Part shown: positions 43,524 to 52,872 of the stretch, piece after piece
Position numbering within the stretch: the first letter of the stretch is position 1
Layout of the letters: every line of letters starts with the position of its first letter
DNA from: Bacteroidales bacterium
GTDB taxonomy: Bacteria > Bacteroidota > Bacteroidia > Bacteroidales > Bacteroidaceae
Reading direction: 5' to 3'
Length of the DNA stretch: 57,335 bases
Assembly: GCA_022772475.1 (NCBI GenBank)
Contig: JALEZQ010000059.1
Coordinates: forward strand, 1 to 57,335
The notes under the pieces: model-generated
The model's database searches: none
The model's input: the letters and a program-made list of their open reading frames with translations, nothing else
What the model was told of the DNA's origin: nothing
Made by a program: the position numbers and the translations under genes

Positions 43524-44984
43524 ATGAAACTTGCGCAACTCTTAGAACGCGTCGCCATCCTCAGCAGCAAGGGGACGCTCGACGCAGAAATCACCGGCAT
43601 CGAAACGGACTCGCGTCAGGTGAAGGCCGGCAACCTCTTCGTCGCCGTCAAAGGCACACAGACGGACGGACACGCCTATATCGACAAGGCCGTGGCCGCC
43701 GGCGCAGCCGCCATACTCGTCATGGACATGCCCGACGACGTGCCCGCTGACAGCGCCGTGACCTACGTTCAGGTGGCCGACACCGAAGCCATCGTCGGAG
43801 AGGTGGCCACCACCTTCTACGGCAACCCCACGGCACGCCTGCGCTTGGTGGGCGTCACGGGAACGAACGGCAAGACGACCATCGCCACCTTGCTCTACCA
43901 CATGTTCCGCGCCATGGGCCACAAATGCGGCCTGTGCTCGACGGTATGCAACTATATCGACGGCGAGGCCGTGCCCACTGAGCATACCACGCCCGACCCC
44001 ATCACCCTCAACCGCCTGCTGGCACGCATGGCCGACGCGGGATGCGAGTATGCCTTCATGGAGTGCAGTTCGCACGCCATACACCAGCACCGCATCGGCG
44101 GCCTGACCTTCGCCGGAGGCATCTTCACCAACCTGACACGCGACCACCTGGACTACCACAAGACCTTCGAGAACTACCGCGACGCCAAGAAGGCCTTCTT
44201 TGACGCCCTGCCGGCCACAGCCTTCGCCATCACCAACGCGGACGACCGCAACGGTATGGTGATGGTGCAAAACTGCAAGGCCGCCGTCCGCACCTACTCC
44301 ACCCGCGCCGCGGCAGACATCAAGGGACGCATCGTCGAGGAGAGCATCGAGGGCATGCTCATCAGCATCGACGGCACGGAGGTGAGCGTGGCCTTCGTGG
44401 GCCGCTTCAACGTGTCGAACCTGCTGGCGGTCTATGGCGCCGCCCTCATGCTGGGCAAGGAGCGCGGCGAGGTGCTCCGCATCCTCTCTACGCTCAAGCC
44501 CGTCAACGGCCGCTTCGAGACCATACGCTCGCCCAAGGGATGCAGCGCCGTCATCGACTATGCCCACACGCCCGATGCCCTGGCCAACGTGCTGACGGCC
44601 ATCAACGAGGTGGTCAACGGCAAGGGACAGGTCATCACCGTATGCGGCGCCGGCGGCAACCGCGACAAGGGCAAGCGCCCCCTCATGGCACAGGAGGCAG
44701 CCAACCGCAGTGACCGCGTCATCATCACCAGCGACAACCCGCGCTTCGAGGAACCGCAGGACATCATCAACGACATGCTGGCCGGACTGGACGACACGCA
44801 ACGTCAGAAGGTCATCGCCATCACCGACCGACGCGAAGCCATACGCGCCGCGGCCATGATGGCGCAGAAGGGCGACGTCATCCTCATCGCCGGCAAGGGC
44901 CACGAGCCCTACCAGGACGTCAAGGGCGTCAAGCACCACTTCGACGACCACGAGGAGGTACGCGCCGCCTTCGGCATAGCCTAA
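43524..44984 (+). CDS. murE: UDP-MurNAc-L-Ala-D-Glu:meso-diaminopimelate ligase
   Basis: 486 aa from ATG 43524; an open extension to 43296 overlaps the PBP tail and is rejected. Adds the third residue of the stem peptide. ATP-binding [15 protein letters not shown] (about residues 110-124), the substrate-carbamylated Lys region ([14 protein letters not shown], about 293-306), and SDNPRFEEP (about 402-410); the DNPR motif indicates meso-DAP rather than lysine as substrate, which agrees with dapB in this window. Confidence 0.96.
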   Translation: MKLAQLLERVAILSSKGTLDAEITGIETDSRQVKAGNLFVAVKGTQTDGHAYIDKAVAAGAAAILVMDMPDDVPADSAVTYVQVADTEAIVGEVATTFYGNPTARLRLVGVTGTNGKTTIATLLYHMFRAMGHKCGLCSTVCNYIDGEAVPTEHTTPDPITLNRLLARMADAGCEYAFMECSSHAIHQHRIGGLTFAGGIFTNLTRDHLDYHKTFENYRDAKKAFFDALPATAFAITNADDRNGMVMVQNCKAAVRTYSTRAAADIKGRIVEESIEGMLISIDGTEVSVAFVGRFNVSNLLAVYGAALMLGKERGEVLRILSTLKPVNGRFETIRSPKGCSAVIDYAHTPDALANVLTAINEVVNGKGQVITVCGAGGNRDKGKRPLMAQEAANRSDRVIITSDNPRFEEPQDIINDMLAGLDDTQRQKVIAITDRREAIRAAAMMAQKGDVILIAGKGHEPYQDVKGVKHHFDDHEEVRAAFGIA

Positions 44985-45053
44985 CATTTCACAAGATCCA
45001 AGGTCCACAATCTCCGAGACTCACATCTCACAACGATTCAGACATCCTCTATC

Positions 45054-46328
45054 ATGCTGTATTATCTCTTCCGCTTCCTGGAGCAATGGGGCGTGCCCGG
45101 CTCCAACATGTGGTCGTACATCTCGTTCCGCTCGCTGCTGGCCCTGATTGTCGCTCTCATCGTCTCGGCATGGTTCGGCGAGTACTTCATAAAATGGATG
45201 AAACGCCACAACATCACCGAGGTGCAGCGCGACGCCAAGATCGATCCCTTCGGCGTACAGAAAATCAACGTGCCGTCGATGGGTGGCATCATCATCATCG
45301 TGGCCATCCTGGTGCCCTGTCTGCTGCTGGGACGACTGCGCAACATCTACATGATTCTGATGCTCGTCAGCCTGGTATGGCTCGGCGCCCTGGGCTTCAT
45401 CGACGACTATATCAAAAACTATAAGAAGAATAAGGCCGGTCTGCCGGGCAAGTTCAAGATTCTCGGGCAGGTTCTCCTCGGCCTCTTCGTCGGCCTCGTG
45501 CTCTATGCAAGCCCCGACGCCAAAATCAGGGAGAACGTCGAGGTGCAGTATGAAGGCGGCACGCGCACCGAGGTGGTGCACAAGAGCGAGGCCGTCAAGA
45601 GCACCAAGACCACCATCCCCTTCCTCAAGAACAACAATCTTGACTACACGGAGATGATGGCATGGTGCGGCGACTACAAGGGCATCGCCGGATGGATTCT
45701 CTTCGTCATCATGACGGTCATCGTCATCACCGCCGTGAGCAACGGCGCCAACCTCAACGACGGCATGGACGGCATGGCGGCGGGCAACAGCGCCATCATC
45801 TGTATAGCGCTCGGCATATTGGCCTATGTGTCGAGCCATATCGAATATGCGGCCTACCTCAATATCATGTACATCCCCGGTTCGCAGGAACTGGTCATCT
45901 TCATCTGCGCCATGGTGGGCGCGCTCATCGGCTTCCTGTGGTACAACGCCTACCCCGCACAAATCTTCATGGGCGACACGGGCTCGCTGACCATCGGCGG
46001 CGTCATCGCCGTGCTGGCCGTCATCATCCACAAGGAACTGCTGGTGCCCATCCTCTGCGGCGTCTTTCTGGTGGAGAGCCTCAGCGTCATCCTGCAGGTG
46101 CGCTACTTCCAGACGGGCAAGCGCAAGGGCGTATGCCGGCGCCTGTTCAAACGAACGCCTATCCACGACAACTTCCGCATGCTGCCCGAACAGCTCGACC
46201 CCAACTGCCACTACGTCCTGCGCAACTGGCCGCACGGCGCCTGGCACGAGTCGAAAATCACGGTGCGCTTCTGGATTGTCACCATCATCCTGGCCGCCAC
46301 GACCATCATCACGCTTAAGATAAGATAA
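45054..46328 (+). CDS. mraY: Phospho-N-acetylmuramoyl-pentapeptide transferase
   Basis: 424 aa, about ten membrane spans. Transfers phospho-MurNAc-pentapeptide to undecaprenyl phosphate, making lipid I. VPSMGGIIII (about 75-84), GFIDDYIKNY (about 115-124, catalytic Asp pair), NLNDGMDGMAAG (about 232-243), NAYPAQIFMGDTGSLTIGG (about 298-316) and PIHDNFR near the C-terminus carry the family motifs. The 50-residue insert at about 155-205 is usual for Bacteroidota MraY. murE ends 69 nt upstream; murD starts 26 nt downstream. Confidence 0.96.
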   Translation: MLYYLFRFLEQWGVPGSNMWSYISFRSLLALIVALIVSAWFGEYFIKWMKRHNITEVQRDAKIDPFGVQKINVPSMGGIIIIVAILVPCLLLGRLRNIYMILMLVSLVWLGALGFIDDYIKNYKKNKAGLPGKFKILGQVLLGLFVGLVLYASPDAKIRENVEVQYEGGTRTEVVHKSEAVKSTKTTIPFLKNNNLDYTEMMAWCGDYKGIAGWILFVIMTVIVITAVSNGANLNDGMDGMAAGNSAIICIALGILAYVSSHIEYAAYLNIMYIPGSQELVIFICAMVGALIGFLWYNAYPAQIFMGDTGSLTIGGVIAVLAVIIHKELLVPILCGVFLVESLSVILQVRYFQTGKRKGVCRRLFKRTPIHDNFRMLPEQLDPNCHYVLRNWPHGAWHESKITVRFWIVTIILAATTIITLKIR

Positions 46329-46354
46329 CAGACTAAGATTCAAGATACGCTTTT

Positions 46355-47689
46355 ATGAAGTTCATCGCTTTGGGAGCCGCCGAGAGCGGCGTAGGCGCCG
46401 CCATACTGGCCCGCGACAAGGGCTACGACGTATTCGTATCAGACATGGGGAGCATCAAGCCCCGCTACAAGCAGATGCTCGACGCCGAGGGCATAGCCTG
46501 GGAAGAGGGCGGCCACACGGCCGAACGCATCCTGCAGGCCGACCTGGTGGTCAAGAGCCCGGGCATCCCCGACACGGCACCCATGGTGGCGGCGCTGCGC
46601 GAACGCGGCGTGCCGGTCATCAGCGAGATTGAGTTTGCCGCTCGCTACACCGACGCCCGTATGATCTGCATCACGGGAAGCAACGGCAAGACCACGACGA
46701 CGAGCCTGGTCTATCACATCTTGAAAAACAAGGCCGGCATGGACGTGGGGCTGGCGGGCAACATCGGCCACAGCCTGGCGCTGCAGGTGGCCCGCGAACC
46801 GCACGCCGCGTATGTCATCGAACTGTCGTCGTTCCAGCTCGACGGCATGTACGACTTCCGCGCCAACGTGGCCGTGCTGCTCAACATCACGCCGGACCAT
46901 CTGGACCGCTACGGCTTCGTCATGCAAAACTACGTCAACTCGAAGATGCGCATCATGCAAAACCAGCAGGCGGGCGACACCTTCATCTACTGGACGGGCG
47001 ACCAGCACATCCCCCACGAACTGTCGCTGCGCCCCACGGCGGCGACGGTCCTGCCCTTCTCCGACGCACCCGAGGCGGGCTCGACGGGCTATGCCGACGA
47101 CGGCACGTTCCGCCTCACCGCCCCCGTGCCCTTCACCATGCCGATGAGTCGCTTCTCGCTGCCGGGCCTGCACAACCTGCGCAACGGACTGGCGGCGGCA
47201 CAGGCGGCGCTGGCCGCCGGCGCCCCGGCCGAGGCGGTAGAGGCCGGTCTGGCCGACTTCCCCGGCGTGGAGCACCGTCTGGAGCGCGTGGCCACCGTCG
47301 GCGGCGTGCACTATGTCAACGACAGCAAGGCCACCAACGTCGATGCCTGCCACGTGGCCCTCGAGGCCATGCCGGCGCCCATCGTGCTCATCGTCGGCGG
47401 CAAGGACAAGGGCAACGACTATGCCGACATCCTGCCGCTGGTCAAGGAGAAATGCCGCGCCGTGGTCTATCTCGGTGCCGACAACAGCAAACTGCACGCG
47501 GCGTTCGACGGCCTGGGCCTGCCCATCGCCGACACGGCCTCCATGGCCGACTGCGTGGCGGCCTGCGCCCGTCTGGCCCACGAGGGCGACACCGTGCTGC
47601 TCAGCCCCTGCTGCGCCAGCTTCGACCTGTTCCGCAACATGGAAGACCGCGGCGAGCAGTTCAAGGAGCGCGTCAAGGCCCTGGGCTGA
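46355..47689 (+). CDS. murD: UDP-N-acetylmuramoyl-L-alanine--D-glutamate ligase
   Basis: 444 aa. Adds the D-Glu provided by MurI. N-terminal Rossmann LGAAESGVGAAILA (about residues 6-19), ATP loop ITGSNGKTTTTSLVYH (about 105-120), ITPDHLDRYG (about 179-188), HNLRNGLAAAQAA (about 273-285) and YVNDSKATNVDA (about 325-336) are intact. Followed after 42 nt by ftsW, in which gap lies a hairpin repeat. Confidence 0.96.
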   Translation: MKFIALGAAESGVGAAILARDKGYDVFVSDMGSIKPRYKQMLDAEGIAWEEGGHTAERILQADLVVKSPGIPDTAPMVAALRERGVPVISEIEFAARYTDARMICITGSNGKTTTTSLVYHILKNKAGMDVGLAGNIGHSLALQVAREPHAAYVIELSSFQLDGMYDFRANVAVLLNITPDHLDRYGFVMQNYVNSKMRIMQNQQAGDTFIYWTGDQHIPHELSLRPTAATVLPFSDAPEAGSTGYADDGTFRLTAPVPFTMPMSRFSLPGLHNLRNGLAAAQAALAAGAPAEAVEAGLADFPGVEHRLERVATVGGVHYVNDSKATNVDACHVALEAMPAPIVLIVGGKDKGNDYADILPLVKEKCRAVVYLGADNSKLHAAFDGLGLPIADTASMADCVAACARLAHEGDTVLLSPCCASFDLFRNMEDRGEQFKERVKALG

Positions 47690-47713
47690 CGGCATGCCTC
47701 CCGCGCTGACGGC

Positions 47714-47752
47714 GCCAAGCCCCTGTGCGTGATGGCATCAGCCGTCACGCCC
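47714..47752. repeat. Diverged copy of the GC-rich hairpin repeat
   Basis: GCGTGATGGC (47728-47737) pairs with GCCGTCACGC (47742-47751) around ATCA. The flanking CCCCTGTGCGT and CACGCCCCCT relate it to the repeats at 39287 and 40455. It contains the GTG/ATG start candidates of ftsW. Confidence 0.7.
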
Positions 47753-49096
47753 CCTCGTTACTTCCTCTATTATTCACCGAAACGTAAAACCTTCTCTCTC
47801 GTGCCAATCACTTCCAAACGCGTGTTTCAAGGCGACATCGTGGTCTGGGTCATCTTCTTCCTGCTGTGCATCATCTCGCTCATCGAGGTGTATAGCGCCG
47901 CCGCCACCCTGACTTACAAGAGCGGCGACTACATCGCACCGCTGATCAAGCAGGCCGGTTTCCTGGGCTTCGGCACCATCGTCGTCTGGTTTTTCCACAG
48001 CGTACCCTGCCGTTTCTTCCGTCTCATCCCCATCCCGGGCTGGATACTGAGCATCGTCCTGCTGTCGCTGACCTTTGTGGTCGGCACCACAGAGAACGAG
48101 AGTTCGCGCTGGATAAACATCGGTTTCCAGTTTCAGCCTTCCGAACTGGCCAAGGGCACGGCCGTCATCGGCACGGCCTTCTTCCTGTCGATGGAGCGCA
48201 CAGCGCAGGGGGCCAGTCCGCGGGCGCTGAGTTATATCCTCACGTTCACGCTGCCCATCATCCTGCTCATCTTCCCCGAAAACTTCTCCACAGCAGGCCT
48301 GCTCTTCGCCACAATATACCTCATGCTGTTCATCGGCCGCATTCCCATGCGCCAGATGGGCCGCCTGACGGGCCTCATGGTGGCCATCGGCGCACTGGCC
48401 ATAGCCTTGGTGACGATTCTGCCGCAGAAGACGCTCGACTCGGTCAATTTCCTCCACCGCTTAGACACGTGGAAAGGACGCATCATGGGCGCCACGCCCG
48501 AGGCGGAAATGAACGATACCATCTATCTGCGCACCCACAAGCAGGAGGCACATGCCGCCATCGCCATCGCCACGAGCAACGTGGTGGGCAAACTGCCGGG
48601 CAACTCGGAGGAGCGCGACCACCTCTCGCAGGCCTTCTCCGACTTCATCTACGCCATCATCATCGAGGAGATGGGCATCGAGGGCGGTCTGCTGGTCGTC
48701 GTGCTCTACATCGTGTTGCTGGTACGAGCGGGACGCATAGCGAGCCGGTGCGAGCGAAACTTCCCGGCCTTCATGGCCATGGGCCTGGCCATCATGCTGG
48801 TGATGCAAGCCATGATCAACGTGCTGGTGGCCACGGGCATCGCCCCCGTCACAGGACAGCCGCTGCCGCTCATCAGCCGCGGCGGTACCTCCACGCTGGT
48901 CAACTGCGCCTACATCGGCATCATCCTCAGCGTCTCGCGCTATGCACGCAAGGTGCCGGAAGAGAACGACAAGGCGAAGGTCAACGCCCTGACAGCAGAT
49001 GCCGGAAACAGCGGCAATGACGGGAATGACGCCAAGCCAGACGCCGACACCGACGCGCACCACGAAGCCTTTACCGACAACAAGGGCATGGCCTGA
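47732..49096 (+). CDS. ftsW: Cell division lipid II polymerase FtsW
   Basis: 454 aa from ATG 47732; GTG 47729 and GTG 47801 are alternatives. SEDS-family glycosyltransferase with ten membrane segments, working with FtsI at the septum. VFQGDIVVWVIFFLLCIISLIEVYSAA begins the first segment (from about residue 33); SSRWINIGFQFQPSELAK (about 128-145) and the large loop with SDFIYAIIIEEMGIEGG (about 306-322) and TGQPLPLISRGGTS (about 376-389) are the SEDS signatures. The C-terminal 60 residues are polar. ATG 47732 lies within the hairpin repeat; the first 23 residues have no FtsW similarity, so the functional start may be GTG 47801. The usual murG-murC-ftsQ-ftsA-ftsZ do not follow. Confidence 0.92.
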   Translation: MASAVTPPRYFLYYSPKRKTFSLVPITSKRVFQGDIVVWVIFFLLCIISLIEVYSAAATLTYKSGDYIAPLIKQAGFLGFGTIVVWFFHSVPCRFFRLIPIPGWILSIVLLSLTFVVGTTENESSRWINIGFQFQPSELAKGTAVIGTAFFLSMERTAQGASPRALSYILTFTLPIILLIFPENFSTAGLLFATIYLMLFIGRIPMRQMGRLTGLMVAIGALAIALVTILPQKTLDSVNFLHRLDTWKGRIMGATPEAEMNDTIYLRTHKQEAHAAIAIATSNVVGKLPGNSEERDHLSQAFSDFIYAIIIEEMGIEGGLLVVVLYIVLLVRAGRIASRCERNFPAFMAMGLAIMLVMQAMINVLVATGIAPVTGQPLPLISRGGTSTLVNCAYIGIILSVSRYARKVPEENDKAKVNALTADAGNSGNDGNDAKPDADTDAHHEAFTDNKGMA

Positions 49097-49152
49097 CAGC
49101 CCCCCTATCCCCTTTCACGCTCTATCTACGCTCTCCACTCTCCCCACACAGC

Positions 49153-49845
49153 ATGAAACAACGACTCTTCTCCTTGCTGCTGGCTCTGCTCACGCTATGC
49201 CCCGCAGCCATCGCCGCCAAACGCCCCCGCGTGTGCCTCGAAACCTCGCTGGGAAAGATTGTCATCGAACTCTTCAACGAGACGCCGCGACACCGCGACA
49301 ACTTCCTCAAACTGGTCCGCGAGGGCTACTACGACGGCCTGCTCTTCCACCGCGTCATCGAGAACTTCATGATACAGACGGGCGATCCCGACAGCCGCAA
49401 TGCCCCCGCGGGCAAAAAACTGGGCGAGGGCGGACCGAACTACACCCTGCCCATCGAGATTGGCCTGCCCTACTTCTTCCACTGCCGCGGCGCCGTGGCG
49501 GCCGCACGCGAGGGCGACGAGGTCAACCCGAAGCGCGAAAGCAGCGGCTCGCAGTTTTATATCGTATGGGGCAAGCGCTACTCGACGGCCGAACTGCAGA
49601 AAATGCGCCAGCATGTGCAGGACATGACGGGCGGCGCGGCCGATTTCACCGAGGAGATGGAGAACACCTACCGCCGCGACGGCGGCACGCCCTTCCTCGA
49701 CGGACAGTACACGGTATTCGGCCGCGTGGTCAAGGGGCTGAAAATCGTAGACCACATACAGCAGGCCGACACCGACGCCAACGACCGCCCCATGACGGAC
49801 ATACGCATCATCCGCGCCACCATCATCGGCGGCAAGAAACAGTGA
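49153..49845 (+). CDS. Exported cyclophilin-type peptidyl-prolyl isomerase
   Basis: 230 aa. Signal peptide MKQRLFSLLLALLTLCPAAIA, then a cyclophilin domain: VCLETSLGKIVIELF, LLFHRVIENFMIQTGDP (about residues 56-72), ESSGSQFYIVWG (about 134-145) and the extra helical insertion YSTAELQKMRQHVQDM seen in Bacteroidales members, then TPFLDGQYTVFGRVVKGLKIVD. It accelerates proline isomerisation of exported proteins. The catalytic Arg of FHRV and the GSQF motif are retained. Confidence 0.93.
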   Translation: MKQRLFSLLLALLTLCPAAIAAKRPRVCLETSLGKIVIELFNETPRHRDNFLKLVREGYYDGLLFHRVIENFMIQTGDPDSRNAPAGKKLGEGGPNYTLPIEIGLPYFFHCRGAVAAAREGDEVNPKRESSGSQFYIVWGKRYSTAELQKMRQHVQDMTGGAADFTEEMENTYRRDGGTPFLDGQYTVFGRVVKGLKIVDHIQQADTDANDRPMTDIRIIRATIIGGKKQ

Positions 49846-49881
49846 GGCGGGCGGCATGACGCCCATCTGAACAAAAATCGC

Positions 49882-49889
49882 TAACTTTG
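49882..49889 (+). promoter_or_regulatory. -7 element of ruvB, implying a near-leaderless mRNA
   Basis: TAACTTTG only 9 nt before the ruvB ATG. With the usual 4-8 nt from -7 to start of transcription, the leader would be about 1-5 nt. No -33 TTTG is seen. Confidence 0.45.
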
Positions 49890-49898
49890 CCTGCAACT

Positions 49899-50942
49899 AT
49901 GGCAGACGACACTTTCGACATACGTTCCACGCAGCAGCCGACGGCCAAGTCGGACCGCGACTTTGAAAACGCCCTGCGACCGCTGGCCTTCGAGGACTTC
50001 AGCGGACAGCAGAAGGTGGTGGACAACCTGCGCATCTTTGTCGAGGCGGCCAAATACCGCGGCGAACCGCTGGACCACACACTGCTCCACGGACCGCCGG
50101 GACTGGGCAAGACGACGCTGTCGAACATCATCGCCAACGAGCTCGGCGTAGGGTTCAAGGTGACCTCGGGGCCCGTCCTCGACAAGCCGGGCGACCTGGC
50201 AGGCCTCCTCACGGGCCTCGAGCCGAACGACGTGCTCTTCATCGACGAGATACACCGCCTGGCACCCGTCGTGGAGGAATATCTCTACTCGGCCATGGAG
50301 GACTATAAGATAGACATCCTCATCGACCGCGGACCGGCAGCACGCTCCATACAGATTGATCTCAACCCCTTCACCCTTGTCGGCGCCACCACGCGCAGCG
50401 GCCTGCTCACGGCACCGCTGCGTGCCCGCTTCGGCATCAACCTGCACCTGGAGTATTACGATACGCAGACGCTCTCGGCCATCCTCCACCGCTCGGCATC
50501 CATCATGGGCGTGCCGATGAGCATCGAGGCGGCGGCCGAGATAGCCTCACGTTCACGCGGCACACCGCGTATCGCCAACGCCCTGCTGCGCCGCGTGCGC
50601 GACTTTGCACAGGTCAAGGGCAACGGACGCATCGACATGCAGATTGCCCGCTATGCCCTCGAGGCGCTCAACATCGACCGCCACGGACTGGACGAGATTG
50701 ACAACAAAATTCTCACCACCATCATCGACAAGTTCAAGGGCGGCCCCGTGGGCCTCACTACCATCGCCACGGCCATCGGCGAGGACGCCGGCACGCTGGA
50801 GGAGGTGTATGAGCCTTTCCTCATCAAGGAGGGCTTCCTCAAACGCACACCGCGTGGCCGAGAGGTGACGGAGGCGGCATACATCCATCTGGGGCGTCAG
50901 CCGCGGGCACCGCAGCCCTACCAGCCCTCGCTCTTCGACTGA
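49899..50942 (+). CDS. ruvB: Holliday junction branch migration ATPase RuvB
   Basis: 347 aa from ATG 49899; a TTG four codons earlier overlaps the promoter core. AAA+ motor of Ruv[15 protein letters not shown] (about residues 27-38), Walker [19 protein letters not shown] (about 63-80), Walker [11 protein letters not shown] (about 113-122), sensor 1 [20 protein letters not shown] with the Arg finger (about 161-180), and the C-terminal winged helix with [17 protein letters not shown]. ybeY follows after 15 nt. ruvA and ruvC are not in the window. Confidence 0.96.
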   Translation: MADDTFDIRSTQQPTAKSDRDFENALRPLAFEDFSGQQKVVDNLRIFVEAAKYRGEPLDHTLLHGPPGLGKTTLSNIIANELGVGFKVTSGPVLDKPGDLAGLLTGLEPNDVLFIDEIHRLAPVVEEYLYSAMEDYKIDILIDRGPAARSIQIDLNPFTLVGATTRSGLLTAPLRARFGINLHLEYYDTQTLSAILHRSASIMGVPMSIEAAAEIASRSRGTPRIANALLRRVRDFAQVKGNGRIDMQIARYALEALNIDRHGLDEIDNKILTTIIDKFKGGPVGLTTIATAIGEDAGTLEEVYEPFLIKEGFLKRTPRGREVTEAAYIHLGRQPRAPQPYQPSLFD

Positions 50943-50957
50943 CTTATCCTCTATCGC

Positions 50958-51395
50958 ATGATAACCTACCAAACCATCGACATACGCATGCCGGCCATCG
51001 CCCGCCGCGAAGTGACGCGCTGGGTACGCGCCGTAGCGGCCACCTACGGCAAGACCGTGGGCGACGTGGCCTACATCTTCTGCGACGACGAGAAAATTCT
51101 CGAGGTCAACCGCCAGTACCTTCAGCACGACTACTACACGGATATCATCACCTTCGACTATACCGAGGCCAACCGCATCGGCGGCGACCTCTTCATCAGC
51201 GTCGATACCGTGCGCACCAACGCCGAGGGGCTGGGCAAGGACTACAGCGACGAACTGCACCGCGTCATCATCCACGGCATCCTGCACCTCTGCGGCATCA
51301 ACGACAAGGGACCGGGCGAACGCCAGGTGATGGAGGCGGCGGAAGACCGCGCACTGGCCCTCCTGGCCGACATGCGCCGCACCGAACAACCATAA
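50958..51395 (+). CDS. ybeY: Endoribonuclease YbeY, rRNA maturation factor
   Basis: 145 aa. Metal-dependent RNase for 16S rRNA 3' processing and ribosome quality control. DYYTDIITFDY (about residues 56-66), GGDLFISVDTVRTNA (about 75-89) and HGILHLCGIND (about 98-108) are the family motifs. The third metal ligand position, His in E. coli, is Asp here, a change I believe to be common in Bacteroidota. Coupled to ruvB. Confidence 0.93.
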   Translation: MITYQTIDIRMPAIARREVTRWVRAVAATYGKTVGDVAYIFCDDEKILEVNRQYLQHDYYTDIITFDYTEANRIGGDLFISVDTVRTNAEGLGKDYSDELHRVIIHGILHLCGINDKGPGERQVMEAAEDRALALLADMRRTEQP

Positions 51396-51418
51396 ACACC
51401 CATAGAAACTCTATAAGC

Positions 51419-51450
51419 TCTAGAAAATCTAGAGAATCTAGAAAATCTAG
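51419..51450. repeat. 9-bp tandem repeats in the tyrS leader
   Basis: TCTAGAAAA, TCTAGAGAA, TCTAGAAAA and TCTAG follow each other with a strict 9-bp period. The stretch is AT-rich and sits 31 nt before tyrS. Confidence 0.8.
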
Positions 51451-51480
51451 CCCCCAGAACAAACAATACACACAGACCAT

Positions 51481-52776
51481 ATGAACTTTGTAGACGAATT
51501 GCGGTGGCGCGGTATGCTCCACCAAATGATGCCGGGCACGGAGGAACTGCTGGCCCGCGAACAAGTGACGGCTTACGTGGGTATCGACCCCACGGCCGAC
51601 TCGCTCCATATCGGGCACCTCTGCTCCGTCATGATGCTCCGCCATTTCCAGCGCGCCGGACATAAGCCCCTGGCGCTCGTCGGCGGTGCCACGGGCATGA
51701 TCGGCGACCCCTCGGGCAAGAGCGCCGAGCGCAACCTCCTCACCGAGGAGACGCTGCGCCATAACGTCAGCTGCATCAAGGCCCAGCTGGCCCACTTCCT
51801 CGACTTCAACTCGGACGCGCCCAACGCTGCCGAACTGGTCAACAACTACGACTGGATGAAAGACTTCTCCTTCCTCGACTTCGCACGCGAGGTGGGCAAG
51901 CACATCACCGTCAACTATATGATGGCCAAGGACAGCGTCAAGAAGCGCCTCAACGGCGAGGCACGCGACGGCCTCTCGTTCACCGAATTTACCTACCAGC
52001 TGCTTCAGGGTTACGACTTCCTGCACCTCTTCCGTGAGAAGAACTGCCGCCTCCAGATGGGTGGCTCTGACCAGTGGGGCAACATCACCACGGGCACCGA
52101 ACTCATCCGCCGCACGCTGGGCGCCGAGGCCGAGGCCTTCGCCCTGACCTGCCCGCTCATCACCAAGGCCGACGGCCGCAAGTTTGGCAAGACAGAGGAG
52201 GGCAACGTATGGCTCGACCGCCGCTACACCACGCCCTACAAGTTCTACCAGTTCTGGCTCAACGTGGGCGACGACGAGGCCGAACGCTACATCAAGATCT
52301 TCACCTCGCTGAGCAAGGAGGAAATCGACGCCCTCATCGCCGAGCACCGCACGGACCCCGGCCGCCGCATCCTGCAGAAGCGTCTGGGCGAAGAGGTGAC
52401 CTGCATGGTCCACTCGCGCGAAGACTACGAGATGGCGGTCGAAGCCTCGGGCATCCTCTTCGGCAAGGCCACGAAGGAGAGCCTGCTGCACCTCGACGAG
52501 GCCACGCTGCTGAGCGTCTTCGACGGCGTACCGCAGTTTGAGGTGGACCGCAGCGCGGCCATCGGCGCCAAGGCGGCCGACCTCCTGGCCGAAACCACCA
52601 AGTGCTTCGCCAGCAAGGGCGAGATGCGCAAACTCGTGCAGGGCGGCGGCGTCAGCCTCAACAAGGAGAAACTGCAGGCCCCCGACCGCGTCATCGAAGA
52701 GACCGACCTCATCGGCGGCAAGTACATCATCGTACAGCGCGGCAAGAAAAACTACTTCCTGCTCATCGTCAGATAA
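51481..52776 (+). CDS. tyrS: Tyrosyl-tRNA synthetase
   Basis: 431 aa, bacterial TyrRS. Class I HIGH motif as LHIGHL (about residues 38-43), [12 protein letters not shown] (about 142-153), [12 protein letters not shown] (about 195-206), KMSKS equivalent KFGKT (about 235-239), and a C-terminal S4 RNA-binding domain ([13 protein letters not shown], about 382-394). The AT-rich leader holds 9-bp repeats, and a strong terminator follows at 52786-52845. No T-box is seen. Confidence 0.96.
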   Translation: MNFVDELRWRGMLHQMMPGTEELLAREQVTAYVGIDPTADSLHIGHLCSVMMLRHFQRAGHKPLALVGGATGMIGDPSGKSAERNLLTEETLRHNVSCIKAQLAHFLDFNSDAPNAAELVNNYDWMKDFSFLDFAREVGKHITVNYMMAKDSVKKRLNGEARDGLSFTEFTYQLLQGYDFLHLFREKNCRLQMGGSDQWGNITTGTELIRRTLGAEAEAFALTCPLITKADGRKFGKTEEGNVWLDRRYTTPYKFYQFWLNVGDDEAERYIKIFTSLSKEEIDALIAEHRTDPGRRILQKRLGEEVTCMVHSREDYEMAVEASGILFGKATKESLLHLDEATLLSVFDGVPQFEVDRSAAIGAKAADLLAETTKCFASKGEMRKLVQGGGVSLNKEKLQAPDRVIEETDLIGGKYIIVQRGKKNYFLLIVR

Positions 52777-52785
52777 CACCCCTGC

Positions 52786-52845
52786 CTGCGGCGGCCCGCG
52801 GTGCGCATACACCCAGCGCGCCACCGGCCGCCGCAGCGTTTTTTT
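52786..52845 (+). terminator. Strong intrinsic terminator after tyrS
   Basis: CTGCGGCGGCC (52786-52796) pairs with GGCCGCCGCAG (52826-52836), then CG and seven T. 10 nt past the stop codon. Confidence 0.85.
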
Positions 52846-52872
52846 ATCACGCACAAACACACTGCTTACTCC

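Noticed and set aside
51396-51480. T-box or other riboswitch ahead of tyrS
   Set aside because: The leader is under 90 nt of simple 9-bp repeats with no T-box sequence; T-boxes are also not expected in this phylum.
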